Position numbers and translations under genes: made by a program. This document shows, in pieces, positions 8,681 to 17,061 of a DNA stretch of 60,895 nt (positions are counted from its first letter, which is position 1; each line of letters begins with the position of its first letter). Origin of the DNA: Eubacterium sp. (GTDB lineage Bacteria > Bacillota > Clostridia > Peptostreptococcales > Anaerovoracaceae); contig JAETRU010000015.1 in NCBI GenBank assembly GCA_021769965.1, forward strand, positions 1 to 60,895, in the 5' to 3' direction. Below the pieces are notes generated by a model, which saw nothing but the letters and a program-made list of their open reading frames with translations, was not told the origin of the DNA and did no database searches.

Positions 8681-8765
8681 TCTCAAAAAGAGACGACCTT
8701 TTGGGATAAAATCCAAGGCTCATCTTAAAATGAGACGAGCCTTTGGAGAAAATCTCAAAATGAGA
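8681..8765. promoter_or_regulatory. Three palindromic upstream activator sites for a sigma-54 activator
   Basis: TCTCAAAAAGAGA (8681-8693), TCTTAAAATGAGA (8723-8735) and TCTCAAAATGAGA (8753-8765) are copies of one 13-base inverted repeat, TCTCA-N3-TGAGA. They are 42 and 30 bases apart, close to whole helical turns, and end 65 bases before the sigma-54 promoter. This is the usual layout of enhancer sites; the activator is most likely the third gene of the same operon. The rest of the 306-base gene-free stretch 8574-8879 holds a GGAGA/TCTCC inverted repeat at 8641-8656 and nothing else I can name. Confidence 0.75.
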
Positions 8766-8829
8766 CAAAAATACGGATTTTTAAGGAGAGTGATGAGCAA
8801 AAACGGCTATTTTCAGCCGTTTTTTGTTT

Positions 8830-8845
8830 TGGCACGATTGTTGCG
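8830..8845 (+). promoter_or_regulatory. Sigma-54 (-24/-12) promoter
   Basis: TGGCACGATTGTTGCG fits the consensus TGGCACG-N4-TTGC exactly, with GG at 8831-8832 and GC at 8843-8844. The start would be near 8856, 24 bases before the transporter ATG. Confidence 0.9.
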
Positions 8846-8879
8846 ATTTATTGGGTCAAGAAAAAATAAGGAGGAACTT

Positions 8880-10277
8880 ATGGAAACCCTAAACGAAAAG
8901 AAAAAACGGAAACTGGCATTTCCGGAAACGGCATTATTGCTTTTGATCATTGTAGCGTTTGTGGCGGCGCTGACTTATGTCATGCCTGCCGGCGCATTTG
9001 AGCGGGTTCTCGATGAGGAGACAGGAAGAGAACTGGTACAGTCAGGGACCTACGCGGTTACTGAGTCAAATCCTACCTCGCTGGTAGAACTGTTCTCCGC
9101 AGTCTTTCGTGGACTTGTAAAAGCCAGCGACATTATCGCGCTGATCTTTGTCATCGGCGGGGCCTTCGGTATCGTCGCAAGAACGGGCGCGATCGCTGCG
9201 GGTCTCGGCAGTCTGGTAAAGAAGCTGCAGGGCAGAGAATCTGTAATGGTCGCGATTATCATGACCGCGTTTGCGATCTGCGGCGCAACTTTCGGTATGG
9301 CGGAGGAATCACTTCCTTTCGTAGTTATTCTGGTAACGGTGGCTTTGAAGATGGGATTCGATCCGATTGTCGGCGTAGCCATGGTTGTCATCGGACTGTA
9401 CTGCGGATATTCGGCCGGTCCTCTGAATCCGTTTAATACCGGTATCGCGCAGGGCATCGCAGAACTTCCGATGTTCAGCGGAATGGGACTTCGTGTCGTA
9501 CTGATGGCAGGTGCGCTGGTGATTGCGATCACAATCACGGTATTACATGGAAAGAAATACAAGAAGCTGGGAATTGACAATACGAAGCTTCTTGAAGAAT
9601 TCAAGGCAGAAGAGGAACGTCCTATTACAGGGACAGATAAAATCATCCTTGCCATTCTGGCAGCGACCATCGTTGTTTTAATTTACGGCGTTGTAAGCTA
9701 CGGCTGGTACTTCAATGAAATTACAGCGCTGTTTTTCGGCATGGGTCTTCTGATCGGACTCATCTATAGAAAAGGAAATCTGAATCAGATCTCCAGAGAC
9801 TTTGTAGAAGGCGCGGGAGAAATGACTACGGCAGCGATCTTCGTAGGCCTTTCCAGAGCGATTCTGGTCGTTATGGAAGACGGTATGATCATGGATACTT
9901 TTGTATACTGGCTGTCATTGCCGCTTTCTCAGTTAAACAGCGTTTTTGCTGCCTGGGGCATGTATCTTTCTCAGGGGCTGATCAACTTCTTTATCCCGTC
10001 TTCGACCGGACAGGCTGTGGTCGTGATGCCGATTCTTTCACCGCTCAGCGACCTGATCGGTGTAACGAGACAGACGGCGGTTCTGGCATATCAGTGCGGC
10101 GACGGTTTCTGGAACATGATCACCCCGACCCATTCCGTGCTGATGGCATCTTTAGGACTTGCAAAAGTGCCGTTTGGCAAATGGTTCAAATTCGCGGTAA
10201 AGATTGTGGCTGCCTGGACCGTGTGGGTATTCATCGTGCTGGCGATCGCTACAGCGACAAATTACGGACCGTTTTAA
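8880..10277 (+). CDS. YfcC-family membrane transporter
   Basis: A 465-residue integral membrane protein with about 12 hydrophobic segments, of the YfcC family in the DcuC/ion-transporter superfamily, whose members take up amino acids, peptides or carboxylates. The family mark is the first membrane segment followed by YVMPAGAFERVLDEETGR. Other blocks are the glycine-rich IFVIGGAFGIVARTGAI and NFFIPSSTGQAVVVMPIL. The start at 8880 follows AAGGAGG and lies after the sigma-54 start site; an open frame back to 8670 runs through the enhancer region and is not coding. It is the first gene of the operon with the opine-dehydrogenase-type enzyme and is therefore its likely substrate importer. Confidence 0.9.
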   Translation: METLNEKKKRKLAFPETALLLLIIVAFVAALTYVMPAGAFERVLDEETGRELVQSGTYAVTESNPTSLVELFSAVFRGLVKASDIIALIFVIGGAFGIVARTGAIAAGLGSLVKKLQGRESVMVAIIMTAFAICGATFGMAEESLPFVVILVTVALKMGFDPIVGVAMVVIGLYCGYSAGPLNPFNTGIAQGIAELPMFSGMGLRVVLMAGALVIAITITVLHGKKYKKLGIDNTKLLEEFKAEEERPITGTDKIILAILAATIVVLIYGVVSYGWYFNEITALFFGMGLLIGLIYRKGNLNQISRDFVEGAGEMTTAAIFVGLSRAILVVMEDGMIMDTFVYWLSLPLSQLNSVFAAWGMYLSQGLINFFIPSSTGQAVVVMPILSPLSDLIGVTRQTAVLAYQCGDGFWNMITPTHSVLMASLGLAKVPFGKWFKFAVKIVAAWTVWVFIVLAIATATNYGPF

Positions 10278-10304
10278 CTTAAAAACAGAAAGGATGGAAT
10301 AAAA

Positions 10305-11411
10305 ATGAAAAAGACAATTGCAGTAATCGGCGCTGGAAACGGCGGACAGGCGCTGGCAGCATATTTTGCTATGAATGAGGACTATGAGGTAAAAATTTTC
10401 GACTACTTTGACGCGCCTATTGACGTGATCAAAGCGCAGGGCTATATCACCCTTGAGGGCGCGATTACAGGCAAAGGCGAGATCAGCCTTGCAAGCACCG
10501 ACATGGGCGAAGTCGTAAAAGACGCGGATCTGATCATGGTAGTAAATCCTGCCATTTATCACAATAAGATCGCAAAGGAAATGGCGCCTTTTATCAAAGA
10601 AGATCAGATTATTTTCTTAAGCCCATCCTCTGTGTTCGGCGCATTTGCATTCAAAAAAGCGCTGGAAGACGCAGGCTGCACCAAATCCGTCACTATCGGA
10701 GAAAGCAACACCTTGCTCTTTGCAGCAAGACTGGTCGAAGCTGGCAGAGTACATATCGGCGGAAAGAAGGACAGACTTTTAGTATCGGCGTTTCCTGCTT
10801 GCAACCGTGAAAAGCTCTATGATATAATCAAACCAGTGATCAAAGAATTGGAAGAGTGCGAATCTGTGCTGGAGACCAGCTTTGACAGCACCAACGCGAT
10901 GGTGCATCCGCTGCCTACGATCATGAATGCCTCCTGGGCTGAATCTGGCGCGAAGTTCAGATATTATCTGGACGGCATCGGCGAAACTGTAGGCAACTAT
11001 ATCGAGGCGATGGATAAAGAGAGAACCGCCATCGGCGAGAAGCTGGGACTGACGCTGGGAAAAGATCTGTTTTCTATCTACATGGAATACGATATCGAGT
11101 ACAACGCTCATGGAGACAATGTATCTCAGATGCTGAAAAATGTGGAAGCCTACAAGGACATCTATGCTGCAAATACACCGAAGACCAGATATATCTATGA
11201 GGATATTCCTACCGGTATGGTTCCGTTTACCGCAATGGGCGAACTCCTTGGTATGCCTGTAGAAAAGATGAAGCTGGTTACAACACTTTGCGAAGCGATG
11301 CTTGGCGAGGATCTGACCAACTGTGATTACAGCAGAAATCTGGAAAACCTGGGTCTTGCGGGAATGTCGGCAGAACAGATCGTACAGTACGCAAAGACAG
11401 GAGTGAAATAA
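10305..11411 (+). CDS. NAD/NADP octopine/nopaline dehydrogenase family protein
   Basis: A 368-residue enzyme of the opine dehydrogenase family, which reversibly couples an amino acid and a 2-oxo acid (or a related amine and carbonyl) by reductive imine formation. The N-terminal Rossmann motif is AVIGAGNGGQALAAYF (residues 5-20) and the C-terminal domain has STNAMVHPLPTIMNA, with the His that acts as proton donor in this family. In this setting, behind a transporter and under sigma-54 control, the oxidative, opine-splitting direction is more likely. Which opine is used cannot be read from the sequence. It lies 27 bases after the transporter and 2 bases before the regulator. Confidence 0.9.
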   Translation: MKKTIAVIGAGNGGQALAAYFAMNEDYEVKIFDYFDAPIDVIKAQGYITLEGAITGKGEISLASTDMGEVVKDADLIMVVNPAIYHNKIAKEMAPFIKEDQIIFLSPSSVFGAFAFKKALEDAGCTKSVTIGESNTLLFAARLVEAGRVHIGGKKDRLLVSAFPACNREKLYDIIKPVIKELEECESVLETSFDSTNAMVHPLPTIMNASWAESGAKFRYYLDGIGETVGNYIEAMDKERTAIGEKLGLTLGKDLFSIYMEYDIEYNAHGDNVSQMLKNVEAYKDIYAANTPKTRYIYEDIPTGMVPFTAMGELLGMPVEKMKLVTTLCEAMLGEDLTNCDYSRNLENLGLAGMSAEQIVQYAKTGVK

Positions 11412-11413
11412 AA

Positions 11414-13165
11414 ATGATGGAACTTGCGGGCATCAGACCCTATGCGGAGAAAATGGCATATATCATGTCGATTATTCTGGAGATGGATGTTCTGATCTCC
11501 GACCGCCATCTTCAGGTCGTAGGAGACTGGGAGCATGGGGGCGCTGTCAGCAGTGAAATGGAATGTTTGAATACAGGGTCTGTTATATCAAAGGCGATGC
11601 AGGAAAAGCGCATTGTCATCTATAACGACGCCAAAAAAGAGAGCGCTGGCTGCCTGTCGTGCAGCAAGCGCTCTTCCTGCAGGACGGAAACCATCATCGC
11701 CTGTCCTCTTTTTTATAAGGAAGAAATTATCGGCGGCATGGGCATCTATTCACAGGAGAGAAGACAAAAGGACAAGCTGATCACCCAGAAGGATCCGATG
11801 GTAGATTTTATTGGCAGAATGGGAGATCTTCTGATCAATCAGCTGGAAAAAGAGACCATTAATGTTGAGACACTGGCGGAAAACCAGAAGATGAGCAGAA
11901 TCGTGGAGAGTTTGGATTTTGCCCTTGCCAGCATCGACGAAGATAACCGGATCCTTTACTATAATGAAAGGTTTCGCAGGCTGGTCGGGAAGTCGGGCTC
12001 TTTGAAGGATCAGAATGTTTCGGAGCTGCTGGACGGATTCACCGCAGGCGGAATGAAAGAAAAGACGTCCCGTGTTTTTCTTGGCGGGAAAAATTGCCAG
12101 GTCGAATACGAGATGACCTATTCGCCTGTTTTGATCGAGGGAAAGTACACCGGCGCGTTGATTTATCTGAAAGAAGCGGCGGAGCTTCTTGCAAGAGCCA
12201 ACGAACTGCTGGAACCGGTGAAACAGGGCGCTTTTGACGAGATCATCGGCAGCAGCCCGCAGATCACCAAGGCGAAGGAAGACGCGGAGAATTTTGCCCA
12301 CAGCTTTTCCAACATTTTGATTCAGGGCGAGAGCGGGACGGGAAAGGAACTGTTTGCAGCTGCGATCCACAACGCCAGCCGCTGTGCGAAGGGGCCTTTT
12401 GTGGCGGTAAACTGCGCGGCAATTCCTGATAACCTTCTGGAAAGCGAACTGTTCGGATATGTGGAAGGGGCGTTTACCGGCGCAGCAAAGGGCGGCCGTC
12501 CAGGAAAGTTTGAAATCGCCAACAAAGGGACTCTCTTTCTGGATGAGATCGGAGAACTGCCGATCCATCTGCAGCCAAAGCTTTTGCGGGCACTGCAGGA
12601 ACGAAAGATCCAGCGTGTGGGGTCCAGCCGTTCTATTGACATTGACATCCGGATCATTGCGGCTACCAACCGCGATCTGACGGCTATGATGGAAACAGGA
12701 GAGTTTCGGGAAGACCTGTATTACAGACTGAATGTGATACCGATCTATGTTCCTGCCCTGAGGGAGCGAAAAGAAGATATTCTGATGCTGTCGGAATACT
12801 TCCTGCGGATGTACCGGGATATGCTGGAGAAAAAAGAGATCTTTGGCTTTGATGAGGAAAGTAGCGCCCTTTTCCAGGCCTATGACTGGCCGGGGAATGT
12901 AAGAGAGCTGCAGAACGCGGTAGAATATGCTGTCAATAAATGCAGAGGAAATCAGATCACGCTTTCTGATATTCCCGGCCGCATCAGGGAGCATTTTAAA
13001 CCGGGAAAAGAGCCTGTGCCTCTGAAGCAGATGGAAAAAGAGGCCATCTTAAATGCCCTCGCATGGTTCGGAAATACCCCTGCCGGAAAAGAGGCGGCGG
13101 CAGAAGCCATGGGGATCAGCAGAGCGACCATGTACCGGAAGCTGAAAGAGTATGAGCTGGAATAA
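11414..13165 (+). CDS. Sigma-54-dependent transcriptional activator
   Basis: A 583-residue enhancer-binding protein. Residues 1-150 form a GAF-like sensor with a cysteine cluster, CLSCSKRSSC (about 76-85), that could bind metal or sense redox. A PAS-like domain follows (about 165-275: SLDFALASIDEDNRILYYNERF). The AAA+ domain has Walker A GESGTGKE (about 305), the sigma-54 contact loop GAFTGA (about 352-357), LFLDEIGELP and the arginine-finger region. The C-terminal Fis-type helix-turn-helix ends AMGISRATMYRKLKEYELE. It has no receiver domain, so a ligand rather than a kinase should turn it on. Being the last gene of the operon it controls, it would amplify its own synthesis. Confidence 0.94.
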   Translation: MMELAGIRPYAEKMAYIMSIILEMDVLISDRHLQVVGDWEHGGAVSSEMECLNTGSVISKAMQEKRIVIYNDAKKESAGCLSCSKRSSCRTETIIACPLFYKEEIIGGMGIYSQERRQKDKLITQKDPMVDFIGRMGDLLINQLEKETINVETLAENQKMSRIVESLDFALASIDEDNRILYYNERFRRLVGKSGSLKDQNVSELLDGFTAGGMKEKTSRVFLGGKNCQVEYEMTYSPVLIEGKYTGALIYLKEAAELLARANELLEPVKQGAFDEIIGSSPQITKAKEDAENFAHSFSNILIQGESGTGKELFAAAIHNASRCAKGPFVAVNCAAIPDNLLESELFGYVEGAFTGAAKGGRPGKFEIANKGTLFLDEIGELPIHLQPKLLRALQERKIQRVGSSRSIDIDIRIIAATNRDLTAMMETGEFREDLYYRLNVIPIYVPALRERKEDILMLSEYFLRMYRDMLEKKEIFGFDEESSALFQAYDWPGNVRELQNAVEYAVNKCRGNQITLSDIPGRIREHFKPGKEPVPLKQMEKEAILNALAWFGNTPAGKEAAAEAMGISRATMYRKLKEYELE

Positions 13166-13168
13166 ACT

Positions 13169-13212
13169 AATAGCCGCATAGTCGTCATTTGGACGATCAT
13201 GCGGCTATTTTG
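13169..13212 (+). terminator. Terminator of the sigma-54 operon
   Basis: AATAGCCGCAT (13169-13179) pairs with ATGCGGCTATT (13199-13209), with a second inner stem GTCGTC/GGACGA and trailing T. The remnant of a DUF4143 gene begins right behind it. Confidence 0.85.
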
Positions 13213-14188
13213 CGTAAACAGATCGGAGTATTATATCATCGCCGCAGGCAGTCTGCTCGGCGTGGCCCTCAAGCGGGAAAAGTATTCTTTCCCTGTGGGC
13301 AAGGTTGACCGCATGACCCTTTATCCATTGGATTTTGAGGAATTTTTGTGGGCTACAGGCAACAGAGCGCTGGCTGAACTGATACGGGACGCTTACCGTG
13401 AGTTTGCCCCGCTGGCACTTCATGATATGGCCCTTGATCTGTATCGGGAGTATCTGGTGGTGGGCGGTATGCCGCAGGTGGGTAGGATCTATGCTGAAAC
13501 TAAGGATTTTAACTTTGTGCTGGCCGCACAGAAAGGACTGAACGACGCATATATTGCGGATATGGCAAAATATGCCGCGCCGCAGGAGACGATTAAGATT
13601 ATGGCTGCATGGGGCAGCATACCGGCTCAGCTCTCTAAAGAAAACCATAAATTTCAGTACAAAGTGATCAAGTCCGGGGCCAGAGCTTATGAATATGAGC
13701 TGCCGCTGCAATGGCTGGAAAGCGCTGGAATTATCAACCGATGCACGCGTGTGAGCGAGGGAAAAATGCCTTTGACTGCTTACGCCGATAACGATGCTTT
13801 TAAGATATATATGGTTGATACGGGTCTGCTCTGTTCAAAGTTTGGCATAGCGGCAAACGTGGTGCTGACAGGCAGTCACCACATGGATGGATTTAAGGGT
13901 GCGCTGACGGAAAACTATATTATGCAGGTCCTTGTAACAAACGGCATCCATCCATATTATTGGACGCTGCAGCAGAGAGCGGAGCTGGACTTTGTTTTTC
14001 AGGATCAACAGGGCAGCATCATTCCATTAGAAGCGAAAGCTGCAGACAATGTGCGTTCCAGGAGCCTCAATTCCTTTGTGAAACGCTATGATTGTCCGTA
14101 TGCCATACGGGTATCTGCTAAAAATTTTGGATTTGAAAATAATATTAAAAGCATTCCGCTTTATGCGCTGTTTTGCCTGACGATATGA
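13199..14188 (+). pseudogene. DUF4143 AAA-type ATPase, N-terminal part lost
   Basis: The reading frame codes for the middle and end of a DUF4143 ATPase. Compared with the complete relative at 56947-58140, it begins at the strand AAGSLLGVALK that normally follows Walker B, so the first 110-130 residues with the P-loop and Walker B are missing. The rest is intact: KVDRMTLYPLDFEEFL, YLVVGGMPQVG, the DUF4143 winged-helix/nuclease-like part with FKGALTENYIMQVL, and RAELDFVFQ. The ATG at 13199 lies inside the stem of the previous operon's terminator and has no ribosome site. Without the ATP site it cannot be a working ATPase. Confidence 0.8.
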
Positions 14189-14199
14189 AAGACAGTGGG

Positions 14200-14270
14200 T
14201 TACGGTTTCTGCCAGCTGCGGAATCCGCATTGCAGCGCGATCTCGGTGATGATTCGGTCGATAATGCGGT
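14200..14270 (-). pseudogene. Remnant of an AraC-type DNA-binding domain
   Basis: Read on the minus strand, this short stretch gives DRIITEIALQCGFRSWQKP and a stop. ITEIALQCGF is the second helix-turn-helix of AraC proteins and the DNA is close to the same part of the complete neighbour at about 14410-14440 (both contain AATCCGCATTGCAG). It is a leftover of a second AraC gene or of a partial duplication of the neighbour. Confidence 0.6.
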
Positions 14271-14330
14271 CGTAAAAAAATACGATTGCATTTATGACCG
14301 CTTATAACGCTGGAATCCTTGCCTGCTGAT

Positions 14331-15590
14331 TTAAGTGAGGCTGCGGAACCCACTTGGCGTCACGCCGTGCTTTTCGCGAAATACATTAGTAAAGTAACCC
14401 GGCGAAGAAAATCCGCATTGCAGGGCGATTTCTGTGATGGGCAGATTTGTCTCCCGCAGCAGTTCTTCGGCGCGGGAAAGGCGAAGATTCGCCAGATACG
14501 CGGTAAAGGACATGCCTGTCTCCTGTTTGAAGAGGGTTGACAGGTATGTCGGATTCAGGTGTACTTTTTCTGCGGCTTCTTTGAGCGAGATGTCCTCGCT
14601 GTAATGGGTGTGGAGATAGAGCACCAGCTGCCGGATCGCCGGCGAAGAGCCGCTGTACAGACTGTCTGCCGCGGCGTTTGCCAGCGATGCCACCAGCTCC
14701 CTGCCGATGTCCATCATTTCTTTTAATGTCTGACATTCGTTGATCTTTTCCAGCGCGTAAAGGTTTTCGTAATTGCGCTGCCCGGGATCCTCACCCTTTA
14801 ACAGATGCGTAATAAAGACGATCAGGCGCAGCTTGGTAATGGACAGATTGCCGCCCTCAAAGACCATGATATCCTCAATATATTTTGAAAACTGTTTCTT
14901 TCCGGCAGCGCTGTCTCCGGACTGGATCAGCTCGATCAAAAGAGCTTCCGACTCGTGGGGATATTCCACGGTCAGCTGTTCTTTCTTTAACTGGAGCAGT
15001 TTCAGGCTGATGCTGCTTTGTTCCAGGCTTCTCTGCTGCCTTACGTCTTCTTCCGCGGGCGGCGTCAGCGGTCCTGTGACAGTGTTTTGAAACAGCGTGG
15101 AAAGATAAGCGATTTCCCGCGGCGTATACAGCTTCATTTTGTGCAGGAGGGTCATCAGGCAGGTATAGTCCAGTGTTTCTGCAGGCGTTTTTTTGAAAAA
15201 TGCGCCGATCATTTTTTCCATATCGTTACCCATAGCGATGGGGCCTGCCATGAGAAAACCGTATTCTCTGCCGCCGGAGGACAGCGCATAACAAAGATGG
15301 ATCAGACCGGCTTCACACATAAAGATATATGGATCCGGCAGAGAAAGGGCGATGTTCATGGATGCCAGAAGATTGCGGGTGCATGGCGCGCCTTTTTTTT
15401 CATATTCCAAATTGGCGTTGCAGAGACGTTCTGCCGGGAGTGTGGACCACCGGTAATTGCCGTCGACATTAAAGTAGGAGACGGGAATCTTGGTAATTCG
15501 GGAGAACGCCAGAAGAGAATCCTCCAGATGAGAGATCCTCTGATTCAGCTTGTTATCGTCAAATGTAAGAAATTCGTATAAATGATCCAT
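14331..15590 (-). CDS. AraC-family regulator with PocR sensor domain
   Basis: A 419-residue regulator. Residues 15-170 resemble the PocR sensory domain (SRITKIPVSYFNVDGNYRWS, then PCTRNLLASMNIAL and FLMAGPIAMGND), which binds small organic ligands. The middle is helical, and the last 100 residues are a full AraC double helix-turn-helix (LKEAAEKVHLNPTYLSTLFKQETG and ITEIALQCGFSSPGYFTNVF). It is divergent from the UroD/MtaA-type gene at 15795, separated by a 204-base AT-rich gap that should hold both promoters. PocR-AraC proteins are often found beside corrinoid methyltransferase genes, so it probably controls that neighbour. No two-component phosphoacceptor domain is present. Confidence 0.9.
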   Translation of the reverse strand: MDHLYEFLTFDDNKLNQRISHLEDSLLAFSRITKIPVSYFNVDGNYRWSTLPAERLCNANLEYEKKGAPCTRNLLASMNIALSLPDPYIFMCEAGLIHLCYALSSGGREYGFLMAGPIAMGNDMEKMIGAFFKKTPAETLDYTCLMTLLHKMKLYTPREIAYLSTLFQNTVTGPLTPPAEEDVRQQRSLEQSSISLKLLQLKKEQLTVEYPHESEALLIELIQSGDSAAGKKQFSKYIEDIMVFEGGNLSITKLRLIVFITHLLKGEDPGQRNYENLYALEKINECQTLKEMMDIGRELVASLANAAADSLYSGSSPAIRQLVLYLHTHYSEDISLKEAAEKVHLNPTYLSTLFKQETGMSFTAYLANLRLSRAEELLRETNLPITEIALQCGFSSPGYFTNVFREKHGVTPSGFRSLT

Positions 15591-15794
15591 ATTCGCACCT
15601 GAAAAAAATATAAATTAATATTAAAAAACTTTGATTTTTGTTGATGAGTTCTCTTTTATTCTATAAAAAATAAAATAAAAAGTCAATTATTTCTCTAAAA
15701 ACATCAAAAAAATTCGATAGGAATTATGTACAGTAAAGTAATATGATAAGAGTATCTTAAACAGACGAGCGTAATATGCGAAGGAGGTACTATT

Positions 15795-16838
15795 ATGAAT
15801 TCAATTGAACGAGTAACGATGGCGCTGAACCATCAGGAACCGGACCGCGTACCGGTGTACCCACTGATCAACAGCGTATCTATGCAGACAATGGGTATTA
15901 ATTATGAGGAATGGTCAAAGGATGTTGACAAGTGCGCAGAATGCATTATCAGAGCTACTGACGAGATCGGCGTAGACTGCATCTGCACTTTGATCGACCT
16001 TTCCGTAGAGGCTGCTGACTGGGGTCAGAAAGTTGTATACAGCCCGATCAATGCGGCACACCCTGATATGGATGACAGACTGATCAAATCTGCAGATGAC
16101 TATGATATGATCGAGGTTCTGGATCCTACTAAGACACCGAGAATGAGCGAGCATATCGAACTGGCAAGAAAGCTCTATGAAGCAAGAGGTCAGGAAAAAT
16201 CGATCGTTGGTTTCGTATTCGGACCTCTGGGCGTACTCAGCATGATGAGAGGCCAGGAGCAGATGTTCTATGATATGATCAAATGCCCTGACAAGATGAA
16301 CCAGGCTCTGAGAAACGTAACAGAAACTCTGAAGAGATTCGCGCAGGAACTGATCAAGGCAGGATGCCACGCGATCATGTTCGACACTTTATATTCTTCC
16401 AAGACGATCCTGAGCCCTAAGATGTGGGACAAGGTAGAAGGTCCTCTGGTACAGGAACTGGCAGAAGCAGTAAGAGAAGCCGGCGCTATGGTTATGGTAC
16501 ATAACTGCGGCGAAGGTCTGTACATGAAACAGCAGATCGAAAGAATGCATCCGGTAGCGTTCTCTCTGGACCACTTCCCGCCTGATTGCACTACAATGGA
16601 AGAAATGAAGGAAAAATACGGCGACCAGACTACATTCATCGGTATGATCGAACCGGGCGACCTTCTTGCTTCCAGCGAGGATCAGATCAGAGAAGAATGC
16701 AGAAGACAGATTGACGCATTGGGCAAAGGCGGCGGTTTCATCCTGGCAACAGGCTGTGAATATCCTTCCGCGCTTAACTTCGATATGGCAAAGCTGATCG
16801 TAAACGAAGCAGAAACTTACGGAAAATATGACAAATAA
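15795..16838 (+). CDS. Uroporphyrinogen decarboxylase-fold methyltransferase (MtaA/CmuA-like)
   Basis: A 347-residue TIM-barrel protein of the UroD superfamily. It carries the zinc ligands that mark methyltransferases rather than the decarboxylase: His236 and Cys238 in VHNCGEG and Cys321 in ATGCEYP, matching His-x-Cys...Cys of MtaA. Such enzymes move methyl groups between a corrinoid protein and a thiol or folate-type acceptor. No corrinoid protein, activator or methyl-donor enzyme is nearby. Thirteen of fifteen arginines use AGA and codon choice matches the thiolase and the ferredoxin oxidoreductase, suggesting very high expression. AAGGAGG precedes the ATG. The UroD step of haem synthesis is unlikely given the Cys/His site and lack of hem genes. 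Confidence 0.85.
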   Translation: MNSIERVTMALNHQEPDRVPVYPLINSVSMQTMGINYEEWSKDVDKCAECIIRATDEIGVDCICTLIDLSVEAADWGQKVVYSPINAAHPDMDDRLIKSADDYDMIEVLDPTKTPRMSEHIELARKLYEARGQEKSIVGFVFGPLGVLSMMRGQEQMFYDMIKCPDKMNQALRNVTETLKRFAQELIKAGCHAIMFDTLYSSKTILSPKMWDKVEGPLVQELAEAVREAGAMVMVHNCGEGLYMKQQIERMHPVAFSLDHFPPDCTTMEEMKEKYGDQTTFIGMIEPGDLLASSEDQIREECRRQIDALGKGGGFILATGCEYPSALNFDMAKLIVNEAETYGKYDK

Positions 16839-16847
16839 AACAGATCT

Positions 16848-16871
16848 GGAGCGCTGCGGCGCTCCTTTTTT
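16848..16871 (+). terminator. Terminator of the UroD-fold methyltransferase gene
   Basis: GGAGCGC (16848-16854) pairs with GCGCTCC (16859-16865) around a four-base loop, then six T. Confidence 0.9.
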
Positions 16872-17000
16872 GCGCGCCTTTTGAGGCAATCAGCGACAAA
16901 CTCTATCGTCCGGTTATTTTCGGTATCACAGCGCTGCCAAAGTTAGCAGAATTATTGGAAAAATGCACCAAACAAAAAGTAATAAAACCTAAAAAATAAT

Positions 17001-17029
17001 TTGACATTGTGCGTCGAATTATGTACAAT
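17001..17029 (+). promoter_or_regulatory. Promoter of the P-loop ATPase gene
   Basis: TTGACA (17001-17006), 17 bases, TACAAT (17024-17029), 33 bases before the ATG, with a GGGGAGG ribosome site between. Confidence 0.8.
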
Positions 17030-17061
17030 GGAATTGTAGGAAAAAACATGGGGAGGTTTCG

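Noticed and set aside
8681-8765. Three similar repeats as a small CRISPR array
   Set aside because: The repeats are 13 bases, palindromic and unevenly spaced, and stand before a sigma-54 promoter; there are no cas genes.
8670-8879. N-terminal 70-residue extension of the YfcC transporter
   Set aside because: It would cross the activator sites and the sigma-54 promoter; ATG 8880 has AAGGAGG.
11750-12994. 414-codon open frame on the minus strand
   Set aside because: It is the shadow of the sigma-54 activator, whose AAA+ motifs fix the real strand and frame.
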